A stretch of DNA of 64,000 bases, from NCBI RefSeq assembly GCF_946222605.1, contig NZ_CAMIIE010000002.1, forward strand, positions 62,001-126,000, written 5' to 3'. Made by a program: the position numbers and the translations under genes. Shown here one piece after another: positions 1 through 8,189 of this stretch. This DNA comes from an uncultured Acidocella sp. Its GTDB lineage: Bacteria > Pseudomonadota > Alphaproteobacteria > Acetobacterales > Acetobacteraceae. The notes beneath the pieces are model-generated. The model did no database searches, was not told the DNA's origin, and saw only the letters and a program-made list of their open reading frames with translations. Numbering within the stretch: position 1 is the stretch's first letter; every line of letters begins with the position of its first letter.

Positions 1-622
1 CGCCCTCACCCGCCACGCCCTCTCCGTCGGCGTCACCAATGTCGTGATGCTGCCGCCTTTCTACTACAAGAATGTCAGCGATGAGGGGCTGTTCGCCGCC
101 TATTCCGAGGTCGTTGAGCGCGTCGGCGATTCCCGCCTCGGCATCGTACTCTACCACATCCCGCAATTCTCCGCCGTGCCCATCCCGCATGACGTGATCG
201 AGCGGCTGCGCAAGCGCTACCCCGGCACCTTCGTCGGCATCAAGGATTCCGCTGGCGACATCAAGAACATGCTGGCCATGGTCGAGCGCTTCCCGGATTT
301 CTCCGTGCTCGCCGGCGCCGACCCGCTGATGCTGCCGCTGCTGCAGCAAGGCGGCGCGGGCGCGATCACCGCCACCGCCAATCTGGTCGGCGCGGATCTC
401 GCTTTCATCTACAGATATTTCAACGATGCGAGCCGCAAGGATGAGGTCGAGGCGGCGCAATCCCGCGTCGTCGCCGGCCGCAACCGCGCCTCCACCTATG
501 CGCAGATGGCCTCGCTGAAGGCGCTGGTGGCTGAGCGCCATGGCGACCAGGGCTGGCTGAATATGCGCCCGCCTCTGGTGAAGCTGACCGAAGAAGAGCG
601 CGCCGCGCTGCTGGCCTCGTAA
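1..622 (+). CDS. Dihydrodipicolinate synthase/KDG aldolase family protein, 5'-truncated
   Basis: The reading frame is open from base 2 and the start lies outside the window; about 206 C-terminal residues are present. The family condenses or cleaves pyruvate-containing substrates through a Schiff base. The GIKDSAGD motif places the Schiff-base lysine codon at 242-244, and YHIP carries the tyrosine typical of the active site. GADPLMLPLLQQGGAGAI is the usual late-barrel segment. Which substrate (dihydrodipicolinate, a 2-keto-3-deoxy sugar acid, or other) cannot be told from this part. It is the last gene of its operon, since the next gene converges on it. Confidence 0.88.
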   Translation, partial: ALTRHALSVGVTNVVMLPPFYYKNVSDEGLFAAYSEVVERVGDSRLGIVLYHIPQFSAVPIPHDVIERLRKRYPGTFVGIKDSAGDIKNMLAMVERFPDFSVLAGADPLMLPLLQQGGAGAITATANLVGADLAFIYRYFNDASRKDEVEAAQSRVVAGRNRASTYAQMASLKALVAERHGDQGWLNMRPPLVKLTEEERAALLAS

Positions 623-632
623 GGAAGATCCT

Positions 633-683
633 GGGGGCTTTTTGAAAAAAAAAAAGCCCCCACGCCCCCAAAAACTTTTGCGA
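633..683. repeat. 3'-end palindromic element R1 (bidirectional terminator)
   Basis: An 11-bp hairpin (GGGGGCTTTTT at 633-643 with AAAAAGCCCCC at 651-661) is followed by CCCCCAAAAACTTTTG at 665-680. It sits between two convergent genes. The same tail recurs at seven other convergent junctions in this window, always against the end of a minus-strand gene. Confidence 0.8.
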
Positions 684-684
684 C

Positions 685-1269
685 TTAAGCCCTAGAAACC
701 GCCGCGTAGGCTTCGGGCGTGTCGATGTCCTGCAAAACGGCATCGGTGCCTACATCTAAACGCTTCAGCCGCTCGCGATTTGCTATCAGCAGGCTCCGCG
801 CCCCTTCATCGCCCCGCAGCTCTGCCATCGCCGCGAAATGCGCCCGGCCCCAGAGCACCGGATTGCCCGGCTGCCCCTGAAATACCGGCTGCACAATATC
901 AAATGGCGGCACCAGCGCCGCCGCCAACGCCCGCAACAAATCCGGCGTCACAAACGGCATATCGCTCAGACAAATCAGCGCCCCGGCACAATCCGCCGGC
1001 ACAGCCGCAACCCCCGCGCGCAGGCTGGCGGAAAGCCCCTGCGCATAATCCGCCGCCTCAACGCAGCGCACCGCCAGCCCCGCCGCCTGCGCCGCAACCG
1101 CCTGCGCCTCATGCCCCGTCACCAGCAGCACCGGCCCGATCTGCGCCGCCACCGCCGCCTCCAGCACGCTGCGTAGAATCGTCTGTCCCGAAGGCAGCGC
1201 CAGCAACAGCTTGTTGCGCGCCCCCATCCGGCGCGACCTGCCAGCCCCCAGCACCACCACCGCGATCAT
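685..1269 (-). CDS. MobA/MocA-like nucleotidyltransferase family protein
   Basis: A 194-residue NTP-transferase-fold protein. The N-terminal VLGAGRSRRMGARNKLLL is the nucleotide-binding loop of the MobA/MocA group, which transfers GMP or CMP to molybdopterin. LSDMPFVTP supplies the acidic metal-binding segment. The family also includes nucleotidyltransferases unrelated to molybdenum cofactor, so the exact reaction is open. A molybdenum enzyme (soeA) lies 7.6 kb away, which makes a cofactor role reasonable but unproven. Its ATG overlaps the TGA of the MFS gene by ATGA, so it is the third gene of a marR-MFS-nucleotidyltransferase operon. Confidence 0.8.
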   Translation of the reverse strand: MIAVVVLGAGRSRRMGARNKLLLALPSGQTILRSVLEAAVAAQIGPVLLVTGHEAQAVAAQAAGLAVRCVEAADYAQGLSASLRAGVAAVPADCAGALICLSDMPFVTPDLLRALAAALVPPFDIVQPVFQGQPGNPVLWGRAHFAAMAELRGDEGARSLLIANRERLKRLDVGTDAVLQDIDTPEAYAAVSRA

Positions 1270-2546
1270 CAGGCCAACGCCACCCGCCGGCTCGCCCGCA
1301 GCGAGGCCAGCAGCACCAAAGCCGCCACCACCCCCATCGCCCCGGCGGCAACGAAGGCCGGCGTGTAGGTGCCGGTCTGCTGGCGGATCAGCCCGGCGCC
1401 AAACGCCGCCGTCGCCGCCCCCAACTGGTGTCCGGCCAGCACCCAGCCGAACACGATCGGCGCATCCTGCTCGCCAAAGGCCTGGTTGCAGAGCTTCGCC
1501 GTCGGCGGCACCGTGGCGATCCAGTCCAGCCCGTAAAACACCGCGAAGATGGTGAGATTGAGCGTATCGAAGGACAGAAACGGCAGCGCCATCAGCGAGA
1601 GCCCGCGCAGCCCGTAATAGACGATCAGCAATGCCCGGCTGTCATGCCGGTCGGTCAGCCAGCCCGAGGCGGTGGTGCCGATCAGATCGAACACCCCCAT
1701 CATCGAGAGCAAGCCCGCCGCCGCCACCGGCGCCACCCCATGGTCGCCGCAGAACGCGATCATATGCGTGCCGATCAACCCGTTCGTGGTCAGCCCGCAG
1801 ACGAAGAAGGTGCCGAAGAGCAGCCAGAATACCGGCCGCTTCGCCGCCATCGCCAACACGCTGAAGGCCAGCCCCACCGTGCGCCGCCGCGCGGGCTTCG
1901 CCGGCGCCGTGCCGTCAATTTCGCCAAAACGCTGAGTGCCGATATCCCCCGGATGCTCCGGCAACACCAACGCCACGAGCGGCACCAAAATCATGCAGGC
2001 GAGGCTGACCGTCAGCACCACCGGCCGCCAAGTATATTGCGCGGAAAGCCAGGCCAGGAAGGGCAGGAACACCAAAGCCCCGGTGGCGGTGCTGGCACTC
2101 AGCAGCCCCATCACCAGCCCCTGGCGCGTCGCGAACCAGCGATTCACCACCGCCGCCCCCAGCACCGAAGCCACCGCCCCGGTGCCGATGCCAGAGAACA
2201 CGCCCCAGCTCAGAATATACTCCAGCGGCGTGCGCATCCACAGGCTGGCGAAGGTGGCCAGCGCCATCAGCCCCAACCCGCCCAGCATGGTCCGCCTGAT
2301 GCCGAAACTCTGCATCAGCGCCGCCGCGAACGGCCCGACCAAGCCGTACAGAAAAATCCCGATGGCCGCACCCAGCGAAATCGTCGCCCGGTCCCAGCCA
2401 AATTGCAGTTGCAAGGGCAGCAGCAGCACCCCCGGCGTCGCCCGCACCCCGGCCGAGACCAGCAGCGACAGGAAGGTGACGGCCACCACCGCGAAAATAT
2501 GCGCCTTCGCCGAGAGCAGCCCGGAACGATGCAATAACCGGCTCAT
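1269..2546 (-). CDS. MFS transporter, oxalate/formate-antiporter-like
   Basis: A 425-residue protein with about 12 hydrophobic segments and the internal WFATRQGLVMGLLSA and GWLTDRHDSRALL loops typical of major-facilitator transporters of the OFA/monocarboxylate type. The chosen start (MSRLLHRSG) gives an ATGA overlap with the upstream marR stop, which signals translational coupling; a longer frame exists upstream but would run deep into marR. The substrate is probably an organic anion but is not identifiable. Co-transcription with a MarR repressor suggests induction by its ligand. Confidence 0.8.
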   Translation of the reverse strand: MSRLLHRSGLLSAKAHIFAVVAVTFLSLLVSAGVRATPGVLLLPLQLQFGWDRATISLGAAIGIFLYGLVGPFAAALMQSFGIRRTMLGGLGLMALATFASLWMRTPLEYILSWGVFSGIGTGAVASVLGAAVVNRWFATRQGLVMGLLSASTATGALVFLPFLAWLSAQYTWRPVVLTVSLACMILVPLVALVLPEHPGDIGTQRFGEIDGTAPAKPARRRTVGLAFSVLAMAAKRPVFWLLFGTFFVCGLTTNGLIGTHMIAFCGDHGVAPVAAAGLLSMMGVFDLIGTTASGWLTDRHDSRALLIVYYGLRGLSLMALPFLSFDTLNLTIFAVFYGLDWIATVPPTAKLCNQAFGEQDAPIVFGWVLAGHQLGAATAAFGAGLIRQQTGTYTPAFVAAGAMGVVAALVLLASLRASRRVALA

Positions 2547-2995
2547 GCGCCCCTCTCCCCGCTCAGCGTGACCAGCCTTGCCAGCCCGGCCTGCATCCGC
2601 GCCCATTCCGCCGCGCCATAACCGCCCAGCAGCCGGCTCTGGGCCGCGCGCCAGGCCTCCGTCGCGGCCCGCAACGCCGCCTCCCCCGCTGGCGTCAGCG
2701 CCACATGCTTGGCCCGCCGCGCCGCATCGCTCAGCGCCACCCAGCCGCGCTGCTCCAGCGGCTTCAGCGCGCGATAGAGCGTGGTGCGGTCCATCACCAG
2801 CGTCTCCGCCAGCCGCATCAGCTCCGGCTGTCCCTCCCGGGCGATATGGCGCAGCACGGAAAACTGCACGATGGACATGCCGCTTCCCGCCAGCGCCTCG
2901 TCATAAAGCCGGGTAACGGCGCGCGAGGCCTTGCGCAAAGCCGTGCAGGCGCAAACCGGGTCGAGGAGCAGCTTGTCTGTATGATGCATATACAT
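2543..2995 (-). CDS. MarR family transcriptional regulator
   Basis: A 150-residue winged-helix protein. The central part (MSIVQFSVLRHIAREGQ, then LAETLVMDRTTLYRALKPLE) is the MarR helix-turn-helix, followed by the wing (RRAKHVALTPAG). It is first in a three-gene operon with an MFS transporter and a nucleotidyltransferase. The start is uncertain: ATG at 2995 and ATG at 2989 are both available and both fall inside a dyad-symmetric sequence at 2982-2997, so the protein probably represses its own operon by binding over its start codon. The ligand is unknown. Confidence 0.85.
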   Translation of the reverse strand: MYMHHTDKLLLDPVCACTALRKASRAVTRLYDEALAGSGMSIVQFSVLRHIAREGQPELMRLAETLVMDRTTLYRALKPLEQRGWVALSDAARRAKHVALTPAGEAALRAATEAWRAAQSRLLGGYGAAEWARMQAGLARLVTLSGERGA

Positions 2996-2997
2996 CA
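2982..2997. promoter_or_regulatory. Candidate MarR operator
   Basis: TGATGCATATACATCA is a near-perfect dyad (TGATG/CATCA arms around CATATA) that covers the possible start codons of marR. Assignment to MarR rests on position only. Confidence 0.5.
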
Positions 2998-3042
2998 AAT
3001 AGCACGCCCCCTTCTCGCGTCAACGCCCCCGCGCCGGACATG

Positions 3043-3078
3043 AAAAAGGCGGCGGGCCCTGGAGGGAGCCTCGCCGCC
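3043..3078 (-). terminator. Rho-independent terminator of suyAB
   Basis: On the minus strand GGCGGCGAGGCTCCCT pairs with AGGGCCCGCCGCC and runs into TTTTT (the A run at 3043-3047). It begins 18 bases past the suyB stop, as expected for an intrinsic terminator ending the two-gene suyAB transcript. Confidence 0.75.
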
Positions 3079-3096
3079 GGCACCGCATGCGCGATC

Positions 3097-4269
3097 TTAC
3101 GCGGAGCGGTAGAGCTTGGTCATCACGAATTCGCGGTGGCCCAGCGCCTCGGCCGCCGTCAGCCGCCCATTCGCCACCCGCCCGATCATCCCGATCAGCG
3201 CGTCGCCCGCCTGGTCGATGGTCATTTCCCGGCGCAGAATGCCCGACACATCGAGATCCACATGCTCGGACATGGTGCGCACCGTGCGCGGATTGCCGGT
3301 GATCTTGATGACCGGGACGATCGGGTTGCCGATCACATTGCCCTGCCCGGTTGGGAAGGTGTGGATCACGTAACCGCCCGCCGCCATCAGCGTGATGCAT
3401 TCCGCCGCGGCCGAGGAGGTGTCCATGTAATACAGCCCCGGCCCTTTCGCCGGGGCTTCCGCCGGCTGCAGCGCGTCGATGAACTTGCACTCATGGCCGA
3501 TCTTTTCCAGATTGCCGAGCGCCTTTTCCTCGATGGTGGTGAGACCGCCGAGAATATTGCCCTTGGTCGGCTGGCTGTCGGAGAGATCGTCGGTCTTGTG
3601 CGCCTCGATCACCTCCTCCTGGTAGGCCTTCCACATCTTATACCATTTCTCCTCGATCTCCGGGGAGATGGCCCGCTTGCGCGCCAGATGCTCCGCCCCG
3701 GTGATCTCCGAGGTTTCGCCGAACACGCCGTAAATCCCTTGCGGGATCAGCTTGTCATACATATTGCCGACGGTCGGGCAGGAGGCGAGGCCGGTGGTGG
3801 TGTCGCTCTCGCCGCATTTGGTGGAGACCCAGAGATCCTTCACCTCCACCGGCTCGCGCTGCAATTCCGAGGCCCATTGCACGAACTCCTTGGCCTTGCG
3901 GGAGACGGCGGCGATGGTGTTGATGTCGCCATGCTGCTCGATCCAGTAGCCTTCCACCGGCTTGCCGGTCTTGGCGATGCCATCGACCACCACCTTGGTC
4001 CAGGACGGCTCGATGCCGACCACGATCACCGCGGCGACATTGGGGTTGCTGCCGGTGCCGATCAGCGTGCGGAAATGCACAGCCAGATCCTCGCCAAACT
4101 GCAAACGCCCATAAGCGTGCGGAATCGCCAGCGTGCCCTTGATATTATTCGCCACCGCTTCGCAGACGGCGTTGGAGAGATCATCCAGCGGCAGGATCAC
4201 CACATGGTTGCGCACGCCCACGCGGCCATTCTCACGGCGCCAGCCGGTCAGTTTCATTTCGCTCATCAT
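3097..4269 (-). CDS. suyB: (2R)-3-sulfolactate sulfo-lyase large (beta) subunit
   Basis: A 390-residue protein of the UxaA/altronate-dehydratase C-terminal family. SuyAB cleaves (R)-sulfolactate to pyruvate and sulfite in the cytoplasm. Hallmarks are RRENGRVGVRNHVVILPLDD at the N terminus, STKCGESDTTTG in the middle, DLSDSQPTKGNILGGLTTIEEK, and GNPRTVRTMSEHVDLDVSG near the C terminus. As in SuyAB, the SAF domain is a separate small protein directly upstream, whereas classic altronate dehydratase is one fused chain of about 500 residues. The start was set at ATG 4269, just after a GAGGAG; ATG 4266 is an alternative. Sulfolactate rather than altronate as substrate is supported mainly by the neighbouring comC, slcC, soeABC and sulfo-ED genes. 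Confidence 0.88.
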   Translation of the reverse strand: MMSEMKLTGWRRENGRVGVRNHVVILPLDDLSNAVCEAVANNIKGTLAIPHAYGRLQFGEDLAVHFRTLIGTGSNPNVAAVIVVGIEPSWTKVVVDGIAKTGKPVEGYWIEQHGDINTIAAVSRKAKEFVQWASELQREPVEVKDLWVSTKCGESDTTTGLASCPTVGNMYDKLIPQGIYGVFGETSEITGAEHLARKRAISPEIEEKWYKMWKAYQEEVIEAHKTDDLSDSQPTKGNILGGLTTIEEKALGNLEKIGHECKFIDALQPAEAPAKGPGLYYMDTSSAAAECITLMAAGGYVIHTFPTGQGNVIGNPIVPVIKITGNPRTVRTMSEHVDLDVSGILRREMTIDQAGDALIGMIGRVANGRLTAAEALGHREFVMTKLYRSA

Positions 4270-4277
4270 CCTGCTCC

Positions 4278-4565
4278 TCACCAGCGCTTGGTCTTCAGAT
4301 TTTGCGTGTGCACATGCCCGCCCTTCTTGGCCGGGCCGACCATCTTGCCGATATCCTCGCCATATTTGATCGCGGTGTCGCCGGCATTGAGATCCTTCAG
4401 CGCCACCTTATGGCCGATCGGCACATCGTCGATCGCGGTCAGATGAAAGGAGGAATTATCCAGCGTCACCACGCACAGCATCTCCGTGCCGGCCTTCAGA
4501 TCCTCCACCACCACAACGCCGACATTATCCTCCGGATTGTGAACCAGTAACTGCGGTATGCTCAT
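4278..4565 (-). CDS. suyA: (2R)-3-sulfolactate sulfo-lyase small (alpha) subunit
   Basis: A 95-residue SAF-domain protein, the length expected of SuyA. It begins MSIPQLLVHNPEDNVGVVVV and contains DDVPIGHKVALKDLNAGD and the KYGEDIGKM motif shared by SAF-domain subunits of UxaA-type lyases; HVHTQNLKTKRW closes the protein. It ends nine bases before suyB, so the two are co-transcribed as suyAB. A GAGG ribosome-binding site lies about 10 bases upstream. The promoter region faces the GntR gene and contains two dyads (4599-4610, 4677-4690) likely bound by that regulator. Confidence 0.87.
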   Translation of the reverse strand: MSIPQLLVHNPEDNVGVVVVEDLKAGTEMLCVVTLDNSSFHLTAIDDVPIGHKVALKDLNAGDTAIKYGEDIGKMVGPAKKGGHVHTQNLKTKRW

Positions 4566-4598
4566 CAGCCTGTTTCCTCTTTTTTGGTAATTCTTCTA

Positions 4599-4610
4599 TC
4601 TTATACAAGA
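4599..4610. promoter_or_regulatory. Candidate GntR operator 1 (suyAB promoter)
   Basis: TCTTATACAAGA is a near-perfect palindrome 34 bases upstream of suyA. The same motif (TCTTATATAAGA, followed by CT in both places) recurs at 15664-15675 in front of the symporter/slcC/comC operon. Only one base differs across 12, which points to one regulator for both promoters. Confidence 0.65.
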
Positions 4611-4676
4611 CTCAACCTGTCAAGCCTTTCCTCCCGCCGCCGCCCGCGCGCACCGGCCCCGCGCCGCCGGAATAAT

Positions 4677-4690
4677 TGTATCTTTATACA
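4677..4690. promoter_or_regulatory. Candidate GntR operator 2 (own promoter)
   Basis: TGTATCTTTATACA has perfect five-base arms (TGTAT/ATACA) and lies 46 bases before the GntR start. HutC-type GntR proteins commonly bind TGTA-TACA-like dyads, so it may mediate autoregulation. Confidence 0.5.
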
Positions 4691-4735
4691 TATAGCTTTA
4701 TCCTGCCCCCCTGACCCTCAAGCCCGACGGACCCC

Positions 4736-5482
4736 ATGGCGACACTCCCGGCGAAGGCCGAACCCAGCACCTCCTTCCAGCCGCTCTACGCGCAGGTCTA
4801 CGCGCTAATGACCGAGCGCATCGGCTCCGGCCAATGGCAGCCCGGCGCGCTGCTGCCCAACGAGTTCCAGCTCGCCGCCGAATTCAAGGTCAGCCAGGGC
4901 ACTGTGCGCAAGGCGCTGATGGCGCTGGAAGCCAACAAGCTGATCGTCCGCCGCCAGGGCCACGGCACCTACGTGGCCCGACACACCGCCCAACAGGCCT
5001 TGTTCCAGTTCTTCCGCATCGTCGATCTCAACGGCACCCGCCTCACCCCGGCCAGCCGCGCCTTCGCGCAGAAAACCGCCAAGGCCACCCGCGCCCAGGC
5101 GCAGGCGCTGGGGCTGAAACCCGGCGCTTCCCTGCACAGCATCACCCGCGTGCGCTCCTTCGCCGAGGATTCGGCGATTTTCGAAACCATCATGGTGCCG
5201 GCGGCGTTGATGCCGGGGCTCTCGGTGATCCTGAACCAGGAAATGCCGGAGGAAATGTATGTGATCTACCAGCAGCATTTCGGCATCACCATCACCCGCG
5301 CGGATGAAACCCTGGCGGCGGTGGCGGCGAGCGCGGAGGATGCGGCGCATCTGCAGGTGCCGGAAGGCACGCCGCTGCTGGAAATCACCCGCATCGCCTC
5401 GGACCTCAACGGCAAGAAGGTGGAGCTGCGCGTCAGCCGCTGCAAGACCAGCGCCTATCGTTACGCGGCGGAGATCACCTGA
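4736..5482 (+). CDS. GntR family regulator, HutC/UTRA type, probable sulfolactate regulator
   Basis: A 248-residue protein. Residues about 17-85 form the GntR winged helix (LPNEFQLAAEFKVSQGTVRKALMALEA, then RRQGHGTYVARH), and the rest is a UTRA ligand-binding domain (SITRVRSFAEDSAIFETIMVP; VPEGTPLLEITRIASDLNGK). It is transcribed away from suyAB. The shared palindrome at 4599 and 15664 suggests it controls both suyAB and the symporter/dehydrogenase operon, with sulfolactate or a close relative as likely effector. The role is inferred from position and the shared site. The gene converges on the CLC gene with only 21 bases between them and no terminator-like structure. Confidence 0.85.
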   Translation: MATLPAKAEPSTSFQPLYAQVYALMTERIGSGQWQPGALLPNEFQLAAEFKVSQGTVRKALMALEANKLIVRRQGHGTYVARHTAQQALFQFFRIVDLNGTRLTPASRAFAQKTAKATRAQAQALGLKPGASLHSITRVRSFAEDSAIFETIMVPAALMPGLSVILNQEMPEEMYVIYQQHFGITITRADETLAAVAASAEDAAHLQVPEGTPLLEITRIASDLNGKKVELRVSRCKTSAYRYAAEIT

Positions 5483-5503
5483 GGCCGACGCCGATCATTC
5501 TTG

Positions 5504-7288
5504 CTAAACCCCGGCCAGCTCCTTGCGGCGCCGCTCCAGCTCCTCGCTATAGCGGCGCAGCGCATATTGCTCCGAGAGCACGCCGATGACCTTGCGGCTC
5601 GCCGCATTATCCAGCACCACCAGCGCATCGGCCTCCGCGCTCTCAAACAGCGCCAGCGCCTCCTTCACGCTCATCCCCGGCAGCAGATACACATCGCGGT
5701 GATGCAGAAACCCCTCCAGCCCCGCCCCGTCCAGATTGGCCGCATGCAGCTCCGCCGGCAGCACGATGCCGCTATATTTGCCCTGCCCATCCAGCACCAC
5801 CAGCCGCTTCACCTCGCCGGGTGCCGCCTCCCGCCGCAGCACCTCCGGCTCCGCCTCATGCACCATCCGCACATCCCCGCTGCGCATCAGCCGGCCGACG
5901 GTGAGGCTGGCGATCCAGCCAATATCCGCGCCGCTGCGGATCGGCGTGCCGCGCAGATGAAAGCGCCAGGTGGAGAAGGAATAGCCGAACACCCGCTTGA
6001 CCGTGATCGAGGCCGCGATCGCCGCCGCCAGCACGCAGATGGTGATGGAAAACTGCCCGGTGCTCTCCAGCGCCAGAAAGGTCATCGTCATCGGCCCGCC
6101 GACGATGGCTACCGCCATCGCGCTCATCCCCACCACCGCGTAGAACCCCACCGGCATCGCCGCCAGCCCCGGCACCACCAGCGCCACATCCGCGAATAAT
6201 TTCCCGAACAGCGTGCCCAGAAACAGCGAGGCGAAAAACAAGCCGCCGCGAAACCCGGCGCCGATGGAAATCGAGGAGGCCACCGCCTTGCCCAGAAACA
6301 GCACCAAAGCCGTCAGCAGCGGCAGCGACAGCCCGATCTGCGCATGCAGCGCCGCATGGCCGGAACTCAGCGTTGCCGGCGAGACCATGCCCAGCGGCCC
6401 GAGCAGCAGCCCGCCCACCACCGGGCGCAGCCAGAGCGGCATTTTCGAGCGCCGGAACCCGGCCTCGATCGCCGTCACCCCGCGCATGATCGCAATCGCC
6501 ACCATCCCGGCGGAAATCCCGACCAGAATCGCCATCGGGTAGGCGGAGAGCGGCAGCACCTGCGGCAGCGCCACATTCAGCGGGGCCGAGCCGCTATGCA
6601 GCTGCCCGGTCACCAGCGTACCGGCCAGCGCCGCGATGATGATGAACGGCAGCGTCGCCAGCGAATAATTCGCCAGGATCAGCTCCACCCCGTAAAACAC
6701 CCCGCAGAGCGGCGCGCTGAACGCCCCGCCGATCGCCGCCGCCGCCCCGCACCCGACCAGCAGCCGCAAATCCGAGCGCCGCAGCCGCAGCTTCGCCCCG
6801 CCCCAAGATGCCAGACCGGCGCCCAGCTGCGCATAGCCCGCCTCCAGCCCCACCGAGCCGCCAATGCCGTTGGACCAGACCGTCTGCACCGCGACGATGA
6901 CGCTATCGCGCAACGACATCCGCCCGCCATAGAGCGCATTCGCCTCCACCGGATCGATGATGCCTTTCGGGCGGAATTTCGCCACCAGCCAGGTCCCCAG
7001 CCCCAGCACCAGCCCGCCCAGCACCGGCACCGCCAGCAGCCGCGCCGTCTCCACAGAGGGCGCGTCGGACAGCCCCTGCCCGGCCGGCAGATTGAACAAC
7101 AGGCGATGCAGCGTATGGGTGACGCCGTTCATCGCCGCCACCCCGGCCCCCGCCACCACGCCCACCAGCGCCGCGAACCCCGCCAGCCATAATTCATCCA
7201 CCCGCACCAGCAGCCGCACACGCTGCCAGGCTGCATCCAGTTTGGGAAAATGGGCGGGCTTAACGTCCGTAATAGAGGGTTGCGACAT
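5504..7288 (-). CDS. CLC-type anion channel/antiporter with C-terminal CBS domains
   Basis: A 594-residue protein: a CLC transport core (about residues 30-450), then a CBS pair ending VIGVLSEQYALRRYSEEL. GGSVGLEAGY corresponds to the GxEGP helix and keeps the gating glutamate; AGFRGGLFFASLFLGTLFG corresponds to the GIFAP segment. The canonical selectivity motif GSGIP is replaced by KGIIDP, so the chloride-coordinating serine is missing and another anion is plausible. The start overlaps soeC by 29 bases, making this the fourth gene of a soeABC-clc operon. I infer a role in moving sulfate or balancing charge during sulfite oxidation. An alternative start is 15 bases upstream. Confidence 0.82.
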   Translation of the reverse strand: MSQPSITDVKPAHFPKLDAAWQRVRLLVRVDELWLAGFAALVGVVAGAGVAAMNGVTHTLHRLLFNLPAGQGLSDAPSVETARLLAVPVLGGLVLGLGTWLVAKFRPKGIIDPVEANALYGGRMSLRDSVIVAVQTVWSNGIGGSVGLEAGYAQLGAGLASWGGAKLRLRRSDLRLLVGCGAAAAIGGAFSAPLCGVFYGVELILANYSLATLPFIIIAALAGTLVTGQLHSGSAPLNVALPQVLPLSAYPMAILVGISAGMVAIAIMRGVTAIEAGFRRSKMPLWLRPVVGGLLLGPLGMVSPATLSSGHAALHAQIGLSLPLLTALVLFLGKAVASSISIGAGFRGGLFFASLFLGTLFGKLFADVALVVPGLAAMPVGFYAVVGMSAMAVAIVGGPMTMTFLALESTGQFSITICVLAAAIAASITVKRVFGYSFSTWRFHLRGTPIRSGADIGWIASLTVGRLMRSGDVRMVHEAEPEVLRREAAPGEVKRLVVLDGQGKYSGIVLPAELHAANLDGAGLEGFLHHRDVYLLPGMSVKEALALFESAEADALVVLDNAASRKVIGVLSEQYALRRYSEELERRRKELAGV

Positions 7289-8189
7289 GGGTGGCTTCGG
7301 CAAAGAACAGCCAGCGCTCTATGAACAGCCCCATGGCGGTCAGCAGCGTGGCGAGGATGATGAGCAGTGCCGGCACCAGCCCCAGCCCGGCCAGCAGCGC
7401 CAGCAAGGCCGGCAGCAGAAAGGCGGTGGCGAGGGTAATGCGGCGCAGCTTGGCGGCGTGTTTGCGGGCGATCTGATAGCCCATCTCACGCAGCACGTAG
7501 TTTTCGGTGAAATGTGGCGCATCCAGCGGCCGGACCGCGCCATACTCTTTCAGCCCGGTGGCGCTGGCGAGCGTGGCCAGCGGCTTTTGCGTGTCGATGA
7601 AGCGCCAATAAGCCAGCTTGGCGGCCGCCGCGAGCAGCCCGGCCACCAGCACCAGCAAGCCGGCCAGCCCGGCCTGCCCGGTCCAGCAGGCCAGCAGCAG
7701 CGCCAGCAGCATTGCCCCGGAGAACAAAGCCAGCAGCATATAATTCGGCGCGGTATGCTTGTTGTTCCACTGCCGGATCGGCTTCAGGCTGGCATAGATC
7801 ATCGCCGTGCAATAGACCGTGACCAGCCCCAGCGCCGCGGCGATCAGACCGACAATCACCGTCACCGGCCCCGGCCCCATCACCCACCACAAAGCGGCAA
7901 AGCCCAGAGCCGGCGGAAAGGTGACCAGCGAGGCCACGCCTTCGCGCGAGAGCCAGGAGGAGCGCCATTGGCTGAAAGCCCGCCAGGCGCGCTCCGGCCG
8001 CCCCAGATGCAGCATGGAGGCGATGAGCCCCGAAGCCGCGAAGCCGAGTGCGACCACCACCCCAACCGGCATGAACCAGCGCGAGCCCGGCAGCAGCCCG
8101 AGCAGCGCGAACAAGGCCAGCCAGGCCAGCAGCCCGTATCCAAAGCCGGTGAGCGTGGTGAGCAGCAGAACCGAAGCGGCAGGCTTCAT
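7260..8189 (-). CDS. soeC: Sulfite dehydrogenase membrane anchor, DmsC/NrfD-like
   Basis: A 309-residue integral membrane protein with about eight hydrophobic helices, of the DmsC anchor family (HLGRPERAWRAFSQWRSSWLSREG is the family signature near residues 60-90, and IYASLKPIRQWNNKHTAPNY lies mid-protein). In SoeABC it anchors the SoeAB dimer to the inner face of the membrane and passes electrons to quinone. It overlaps soeB by four bases (ATGA) and the CLC gene by 29. DmsC anchors also serve DMSO and polysulfide reductases; the sulfite-oxidising reading comes from the partner subunits and genomic context. Confidence 0.84.
   Translation of the reverse strand: MKPAASVLLLTTLTGFGYGLLAWLALFALLGLLPGSRWFMPVGVVVALGFAASGLIASMLHLGRPERAWRAFSQWRSSWLSREGVASLVTFPPALGFAALWWVMGPGPVTVIVGLIAAALGLVTVYCTAMIYASLKPIRQWNNKHTAPNYMLLALFSGAMLLALLLACWTGQAGLAGLLVLVAGLLAAAAKLAYWRFIDTQKPLATLASATGLKEYGAVRPLDAPHFTENYVLREMGYQIARKHAAKLRRITLATAFLLPALLALLAGLGLVPALLIILATLLTAMGLFIERWLFFAEATHVATLYYGR

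Noticed and set aside
780..2537. Long plus-strand open frame opposite the nucleotidyltransferase and MFS genes
   Set aside because: Its translation is extremely rich in Pro, Arg, Gln and His with no recognisable domain, while the opposite strand encodes clear families with overlapping starts. It is a high-GC codon-bias shadow.
3097..4565. Altronate dehydratase (uxaA) reading of the two UxaA-family genes
   Set aside because: No uronate pathway genes (uxaB, uxaC, uxuA, kdgK) are present, the SAF domain is a separate subunit as in SuyAB, and sulfolactate dehydrogenases and sulfite oxidation genes surround them.
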